Shown: in pieces, positions 34,301 to 43,300 of the stretch
Position numbering within the stretch: the first letter of the stretch is position 1
Layout of the letters: every line of letters starts with the position of its first letter
Origin: Serripes groenlandicus
Lineage: Eukaryota; Mollusca; Bivalvia; Cardiida; Cardiidae
Assembly: GCA_031761405.1 (NCBI GenBank)
Contig: JASEVX010000036.1
Location: 992,001-1,056,000 of the forward strand
DNA length: 64,000 bases
Reading direction: 5' to 3'
The notes under the pieces: model-generated
What the model saw: only the letters and a program-made list of their open reading frames with translations
Told to the model about the DNA's origin: nothing
Databases searched by the model: none
Position numbers and translations under genes: made by a program

Positions 34301-37300
34301 TTCCCAGTCTAGTATTGGTTAGTTTACTTGGGCAATGCCCATTTCCCAGTGTATTACTGGTTTGTTAACTAGGACAAGGAACATTTCATAGTCTTGTAGT
34401 GGTTAGTTTACGTGGACAAGGAACATTTCATAGTCTTGTAGTGGTTAGTTTACGTGGACAAGGAACATTTCATAGTCTTGTAGTGGTTAATTTACGTGGA
34501 CAAGGAACATTTCATAGTCTTGTAGTGGTAAGTTTACGTGGACAAGGAACATTTCCTAGTCTTGTAGTGGTTAATTTACGTGGACAAGGAACATTTCATA
34601 GTCTTGTAGTGGTTAGTTTACGTGGACAAGGAACATTTCCTAGTCTTGTAGTGGTTAATTTACGTGGACAAGGAACATTTCATAGTCTTGTAGTGGTTAA
34701 TTTACGTGGACAAGGAACATTTCATAGTCTTGTAGTGGTTAGTTTACTTGAATAAGGCTCATTTCGCAGTCTGGTAGTGGTTAGTTTACGTGGACAAGGA
34801 ACATTTCCCAGTTTTGAAGTGGTTAGTTTAAACATATTATATTCAATAAAGGTGACATAGTATTATAAAGCTCATCTCCCGTAGGAGGGTGTACTCATCG
34901 GTTGTTTATTTAATACAAGTTTAATAAATGAATAATATGATAAAAACATTATAGGAATTTCATGATATAGTAAACATGTAAATAATAAAGATAAATAAAG
35001 ATATAATAATGATGATGACGATGATGATGTTGAGTAATGATTAGTTACCAACAGATCATGAATACGTGTTCTATCCCCGTGAAATGCTGTTGAAAAGGTT
35101 GTAAACACAAAAAATGAAACACAAAATACCTTCACGCCACGAGAACAGGTCTATATTCATCTGACCTCCTGTCGCCCATTTCCAATTACCAGTACCTCTA
35201 TCCGTGCCGCCTAACCAAACACCGTAATCAATGTGTAACTTAGTCAGAATTGAATCTGAAAGTAATCGTACAATTCATAGTTCCATTATCGCATTTTAAG
35301 CAACTCATCGTCATGCATCACAAGCACACCAACAATTAATCATTAAAAACTACCCGCTTTTCATGCATCACATGGCTTTTGTGTGTGATGCAGATGCTGC
35401 GTTCGGCAACCGACTGTACCGGACAAAACATACCGATGTTTCTGATTGACTAAATTACTGCATCTAATTTGCATATACTAAGATCCATAAATTATTCCTT
35501 GCATATGCTTTGTTCTACCCATACTGATACGGTGCCTCTCAGTACCGCAGGCTACCTCTCTAAACACGTTCTCAACATTCTATTAGTCTGCGTCTGTATA
35601 TGGGAAAGGGTTAACACAATAACCAATAGTTGAAGACATTTCTGACTAATGAGAAACCTTTGTACTGAACACATCTTTCACGTCCATTTCCGTTGAATAA
35701 ATTAGAAAAGAGTGATTTATTTTTAACATTTCATTGGTTAAAAACTAGGTCGAAACTTATGTTATACAGCTAACGCAGAAACCGAAAACATATGAGCGAG
35801 CGATGAGTCGAAAAGCGGACTTGTTGCATCCCTCGTTTAGCGACATACACGAAGAGCTCTATACAAGGGACAATTTTCCTGCTCTAAAATCCTTGTATGA
35901 CACTCAACCCCAATGTTGTGGGTACTCCAAAGAACAGTCTCAGTGCTACGACTCTTTTGAGTGCAACAAACATAATATTTGGTTGAGTAATAAGAGAGAT
36001 ATTGTGGGGGGAAATACCAGCTTACTCCCCCTATTTAGTCCTCTGCATATGGATATAAGAGTGAAACCAGAGGGGATACAACTATAGCATTTAAAAACGT
36101 AGTTGGCCAGTGAATACTCTCTTGAGACTATGTGTATGTTAACGATGACGTCCTCATGCAAACAATGGTTCAAGCACGCTGAATACAAGAGTTATCTTAA
36201 CATTTCATTCAACCATTGTGGTCTCTTCGTAAAGTATCGACCCGGATCTGATTAAGCATGCCGCGCAGGCTTACCCGGATAGACACTTTTCGCCTCCAGT
36301 GAATTTTCTGTTTCAGGAATCATTACTCTATCCCTCTAAGACGGAAAGTGTCGGCCCGGATCAGTCTGCGCGGACTGCGCATGCTGATCTGGGTCGATAC
36401 ATTACGCAGAGTTCATAATGTTGGTTTTCTCGCGGGACGGCTGTGTATGTTAACGTTGACATCCTCATGCAACCAAGGATTTAAGTACGCTGAATACAAG
36501 AGTTATCTTAACATTTCATTCAACCATTGTGATCAAGAACCAATTATTTTGCCTAAGCTATTATTTATGTCATATGCTAAACAAAATAATCCCTTCTCTG
36601 TTTCCATGTAGAACACCCTGTATCATTAAAAATAGTTAATTCTAAGCTTTAAAGTAATCCAAAGAAATGGGGGTGGGGTGGGATCAGCTGTTTTGCAAGA
36701 AATTGGTTACCGTCATTTATGACGAAATCGGTCTGGGACCAAACTGGTTGTAAACATAATAACTGTCACTTTCAAACAACGTCAACACACTTAAAATGAT
36801 CATATCAATCATTACCAGTGCATCATATACACATTTACAATTAACTTAAACTCCTCTGTGCTATATATTCAATGCATTCTGGTGATGGTATACACTAATA
36901 TCTGCGCAAACAAACGGGGTTTTTAGGGACTATTTGGATCAGCACGGCCGCGGATGTATTTGGCGTAATTTTACCTTTTACTAGCCAATATCAACCTGCT
37001 CCCAACCTTTTTGCAGATCTTATATAAGTGTTAATTTTATATTGAAATTATTGACCCTGTCCCATATACAGACTTTTTGAAGCCTCTGTAGCAGATGAAT
37101 CTTTAAAGCTCACGATGAGCAATTTCCCCATTTTGTCACAATGGTTTTATCTGTATTTAATAAATCATAGACATTTCCATTTTTTTTTAAATAATTTTAA
37201 CGTCATTTTCTGTAAAATCATTGTTTGTGGAAAAGTTTTAAAGGAGTTTTAAAGGAGTCCACTTAAACAGATAAAAATGAGACTTATTTTTATCTGTTTT

Positions 37301-40300
37301 TAGACGACGAGTTTGATAAATTCAATAACACATTAACACAAATATAATATTAATCTCATAGCATTCGGATTATTTGTGTATACATGTGTACGTGTGTACG
37401 TGTGTAAATAAAACTAGTTTTGATTAGTTTTCATAATTTTGATAATTTCGTGATGTCACTGAAAACGTGATGAAGCCCACTCAATCAATCAATATATCAA
37501 CAAACCAATCAATCAATATATCAACCAACCAATCAATCAATATATCAAACAATCAATCAATCAATATATCAACCAATCAATCAACCAATATATCAACCAA
37601 CCAATCAATCAATATATCAACCAACCAAACAATCAATATATCAACCAATCAATCAATCAATATATCAACCAATCAATCAATCAATATATCAACCAACCAA
37701 TCAATAAATATATCAACCAATCAATCAATCAATATATCAACCAATCAATCAATCAATCAATCCCACCACCAATGGGCTAACAAGTATATATATATGTATG
37801 AAAGCTTCAAGTTGCCTTAATATAATGCCGTATATTGAACGTTGAAACTGAATGTGAAGGTGAACTGACGCCGTGATGTTATTGAAATACTGTGGAAACG
37901 GCGTAAAGACCAAAATCAGTGGAACGTTTATGCATGTTTTACCATACATAAGCGTTCGAGAAATTCGTTACCGTTTATGAACTCCTGCTCCTTTAAGTCA
38001 AGCATATCGGTGAGGTATGCGTCCTGGTCAACACAGTAGTTATGGGCATCGGACCAGTCCAGTTTGATGTTAGTGTACAACTTGAAACAGGCTTTAACGC
38101 GTCGTTCAGGCGTCCAGCCGGGGGCACATCCATCTACATTATCTAAACAACATAAAATCAATGAAATATTCCCACGAATGGTTACCTAAATTATAATCAT
38201 AAGAATCGTCAGGCAATTAAGAGTCTTTCCGAACGGAGCACACTCAGATGTTAAGGAGCGCTGTTGCCTTTGTCTAATGCTGATCTCACAAAGTCCCGAA
38301 TTCCCTTCCGATCATGAAAATATTGTATTCGGCAAAAAACGAGAAGAATGGACAGGAGCAAAAATTAAATTTTGAAGCCTTACGAATCTTTGCGTATTTC
38401 TTACGAATGGTTGCGAATTTCTGCCGATCATTGCGAATGTATACGAACCCATTATAAGAATTTATTGCGAACTTCTTACGAATATTGCGCGTGCTTGCGA
38501 ACATCTTATGAATGAAGCGATTGCGCGCTATCGATTGCTCTTACGCCTGCGTCTCTTCGTCACTTGTTCTCCAGCCGCCGGACAGTACACATAGAGTCAA
38601 TTTTATTCAAATCAAGAGGCGTTAAGAGGGGCTCCAATTCTTTTGAATTTCTTTCGAATATTGCGAATGCCTTGCGAGCGCTACAAATACATTGCAATGA
38701 ACAAGAATGGTTTACGAATACTTACAAGTATGTTGCGAAGAATATGCCCTCCTTGCGAAGTTTAGGGGCATGTTGCTAATATTCGCCACAATAAACGAAT
38801 GGTAGCGAGTGGTTATGACAATTTACGACTGTATTGCGTCCCTTTCCAGATCATTACGAGTAATTGGCGAGTGCTACTCACAAGGGCTATCGCAAGGAAT
38901 TCAGGACTGTGTGAGAGCAGAATAACGATTATGAGTCGTATTGTCTTTGCAAACAAAGAATAGTCGGGCAATCAAAGGTCTTATTATGGGCGAGTATGAG
39001 TCTTATTGTCTTTGCTAACAGAGAATAGACGATAGAGTATGAGTCGTATTGCCTTTGCTAACAGAGAATAGACGGGCAAGTATGAGTCGTATCGTCTTTC
39101 CGAACGGAGCAACTCATATGTTAAGGAGCGTTGTTGCCTTTGTCGTATTGTCTTTGTGAACAGAGAATAGTCGAGCGATTAAAAGTCTTATTGTCTTTAC
39201 TAACATAGAATTGACGGATGATTATAAGTCTTACTGTCTTTGCTAACGGAGAATAGACGGGCGATTATGAGTCGTAATTGTCTTTGCGAACAGGGAATAG
39301 TAGGGCGATTAAAATTCTTGTTGTCTTTGCTAACAGAGAATAGACGGACGATTATGAGTCTTATTGCCTTTGCTAATAGAGAATAGTCAGGCGATTATGA
39401 GTCGTATTGCCTTTGCTAACAGAGTATAGACGGGTAATTATGAGTCTTATTGTCTTTCCGAACGGAGCCACTTAGATGTTAAGGGGCGTTGTTGCCTTTA
39501 CTAACAGAGAATAGTCGGGCTATTATGAGTCTTATTATTATGGCTTACAGAGAAAAGTCAGGCGATTAAGAATCTTATTGTCTTTGTGAACAGAGAATAG
39601 TCAGGCGATTATGAGTCTTATTGTCTTTGCTAACAGAGAATAGTCAGGCGATTATAAGTCTTATTGCCTTTGCTAACAGAGAATAGTTGGGCTATTATGA
39701 GTATTATTGTCTTTGCTAACAGAGAATAGTCAGGCGATTATGAGTCTTATTGTCTTTGCTACCAGAGGATAAATGGGAGCCTATGAGTATTATTGTCGGG
39801 AGATTAAAAGTCAGGCGATAATGAGTCTTATTGCCTTTACTTACAGAGAATAGTCGGGCTATTATGAGTCTTATTGTCTTTGCGTACAGAGAATAATCGG
39901 GAGATTATGAGTATTATTGTCTTTGCTAACAGAGAACAGTCGGACGATTATGAGTCTTATTGTCTTTGTGTACAGAGAATAGTCAGGCGATTATGAGTCT
40001 TACTGTCTTTGCTAACAGAGAATAGTCGCCCCCTATAATTACCACAGACCCCCTTTTTGTCCGTAGTGGGTCAGTAACAGACCAAATAACTAATAATAAT
40101 CGGGAGATTATGAGTCTTATTGTCTTTGCTAACAGAGAATAATCGGGAGATTATGAGTCTTATTGTCTTTGCTAACAAAGAATAATCGATAGATTATGAG
40201 TCTTATTGTCTTTGCTAATAGAGAATAGTCGGACGATTATTAGTCTTATTGTCTTTGCTAATAGAGAATATTCAGCCGATTATGAGTCTAATTGTGTTTT

Positions 40301-43300
40301 TGAACAGAGAATAGTCTGGCGATCATGAGTCTTATTGTCTTGCTAACAGTGAATAATGGGGCGATTATAAGTCTTACTGTGTTTGCTAACAGATAATAGT
40401 CAGGCGATTATGAGTCTTATTGTCTTTGCTAACAGAGAATAGTCAGGCGATCATGAGTCTTATTGTATTTGCTAACAGAGAATAATGGGGCGATTATGAG
40501 TCTTATTGTGTTTGCTAACTGAGAACAGTCTGACGATTATGAGTCTTATTGCCTTTGCTAACAGAGAATAATGGGGCGATTATGAGTCTTATTGTGTTTG
40601 CTAACTGAGAACAGTCTGACGATTATGAGTCTTATCGTCTTTGCTAACAGAGAATAGTCGGACGATTATGAGTCTTATTGTCTTTGCTAACAGAGAATAA
40701 TCGGGAGATTATGAGTCGTATTGTCTTTGCTAACAGAGAACAGTCGGACGATTATGAGTCTTATTGTCTTTGCTAACAGAGAATAATCGGGAGATTATGA
40801 GTCGTATTGTCTTTGCTAACAGAGAATAGTCGGACGATTATGAGTCTTATTGTCTTTGCTAACTGAGAACAGTCGGACGGTTATGAGTCGTATTGTCTTT
40901 GCTAACTGAGAACAGTCGGACGGTTATGAGTCTTATTGTCTTTGCTAACAGAGAATAGTCGGGCAATTATGAGTCTTATTGTGTTTGCGAACAGAGAATA
41001 GTCAGGCTATTATGAGTCTTATTGTCCTTGGTAACAGAGAATAGTCAGGCGATTATGAGTCTTATTGTCTTTGGTAACAGAGAATAGTCAGGCGATTATG
41101 AGTCTTATTGTCTTTGGTAAGTGAGAACAGTCGGACGATTATGAGTCGTATTGTCTTTGCTAACTGATAACAGTCGGACGGTTATGAGTCTTATTGTCTT
41201 TGCTAACAGAGAATAGTCAGGCTATTATGAGTCTTATTGTCTTTGGTAACAGAGAATAGTCAGGCGATTATGAGTCTTATTGTCTTTGGTAACAGAGAAT
41301 AGTCAGGCGATTATGAGTCTTATTGTCTTTGCTAACAGAGAATAGTCAGGCTATTATGAGTCTTATTGTCCTTGGTAACAGAGAATAGTCAGGCGATTAT
41401 GAGTCTTATTGTCTTTGGTAACAGAGAATAGTCAGGCGATTATGAGTCTTATTGTCTTTGGTAAGTGAGAACAGTCGGACGATTATGAGTCTTATTGTGT
41501 TTGCGAACAGAGAATAGTCAGGCTATTATGAGTCTTATTGTCTTTGGTAACAGAGAATAGTCAGGCGATTATGAGTCTTATTGTCTTTGCTAACAGAGAA
41601 TAGTCAGGCTATTATGAGTCTTATTGTCCTTGGTAACAGAGAATAGTCAGGCGATTATGAGTCTTATTGTCTTTGCTAACAGAGAATAGTCAGGCGATTA
41701 TGAGTCTTATTGTCTTTGGTAAGTGAGAACAGTCGGACGATTATGAGTCGTATTGTCTTTGCTAACTGATAACAGTCGGACGGTTATGAGTCTTATTGTC
41801 TTTGCTAACCGAGAAAATTCAGGCTATTATGAGTCGTATTGTCTTGTGAACAGAGAATAGTCAGGCGATTATGAGTCTTATTGTCTTTGCTAATAGAGAA
41901 TATTCAGCCGATTATAAGTCTAATTGTGTTTTTGAACAGAGAATAGTCTGGCGATCATGAGTCTTATTGTCTTGCTAACAGTGAATAATGGGGCGATTAT
42001 AAGTCTTATTGTCTTTGGTAACAGAGAATAGTCAGGCGATTATGAGTCTTATTGTCTTTGGTAACAGAGAATAGTCAGGCTATTATGAGTCTTATTGTCT
42101 TTGGTAACAGAGAATAGTCAGGTTATTATGAGTCTTATTGTCTTTGGTAACAGAGATTAGTCAGGCTATTATGAGTCTTATTGTCTTTGCTAACAGAGAA
42201 TAGTCAGGCTATTATGAGTCTTATTGTCTTTGGTAACAGAGAAAAGTCGGGCAATTATGAGTCTTATTGTCTTTGGTAACAGAGATTAGTCAGGCTATTA
42301 TGAGTCTTATTGTCTTTGGTAACAGAGATTAGTCAGGCGATTACGAGTCTTATTGTCTTTGGTAACAGAGATTAGTCAGGCGATTAAGAGTCTTATTGTC
42401 TTTGGTAACAGAGATTAGTCAGGCGATTAAGAGTCTTATTGTCTTTGGTAACAGAGATTAGTCAGGCTATTATGAGTCTTATTGTCTTTGGTAACAGAGA
42501 TTAGTCAGGCGATTACGAGTCTTATTGTCTTTGGTAACAGAGATTAGTCAGGCGATTAAGAGTCTTATTGTCTTTGGTAACAGAGATTAGTCAGGCGATT
42601 AAGAGTCTTATTGTCTTTGGTAACAGAGATTAGTCAGGCGATTACGAGTCTTATTGTCTTTGGTAACAGAGAATAGTCAGGCTATTATGAGTCTTATTGT
42701 CTTTGCTAACAGAGAATAGTCAGGCGTTTATTAGTCTTATTGTCTTTGATAACAGAGAAAAGTCGGGCAATTATGAGTCTTATTGTCTTGTAAACAGAGA
42801 ATAGTCAGGCTATTATGAGTCTTATTGTCTTTGCTAACAGAGAATAGTCAGGCTATTATGAGTCTTATTGTCTTTGCTAACAGAGAATAGTCAGGCGATT
42901 ATGAGTCTTATTGTCTTTGGTAACAGAGAATAGTCAGGTTATTATGAGTCTTATTGTCTTTGGTAACAGAGAATAGTCAGGCTATTATGAGTCTTATTGT
43001 CTTTGGTAACAGAGATTAGTCAGGCGATTACGAGTCTTATTGTCTTTGGTAACAGAGATTAGTCAGGCGATTAAGAGTCTTATTGTCTTTGGTAACAGAG
43101 ATTAGTCAGGCGATTACGAGTCTTATTGTCTTTGGTAACAGAGATTAGTCAGGCGATTAAGAGTCTTATTGTCTTTGGTAACAGAGATTAGTCAGGCGAT
43201 TAAGAGTCTTATTGTCTTTGGTAACAGAGATTAGTCAGGCGATTAAGAGTCTTATTGTCTTTGGTAACAGAGAATAGTTAGGCTATTATGAGTCTTATTG

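Noticed and set aside
34399..34755. 118-codon frame with 14-residue repeats
   Set aside because: By-product of the 42-bp minisatellite; no flanking coding sequence, start context or splice pattern.
35803..36087. 94-codon plus frame as a gene
   Set aside because: No recognised family and inside the lectin intron on the opposite strand; kept only as a note.
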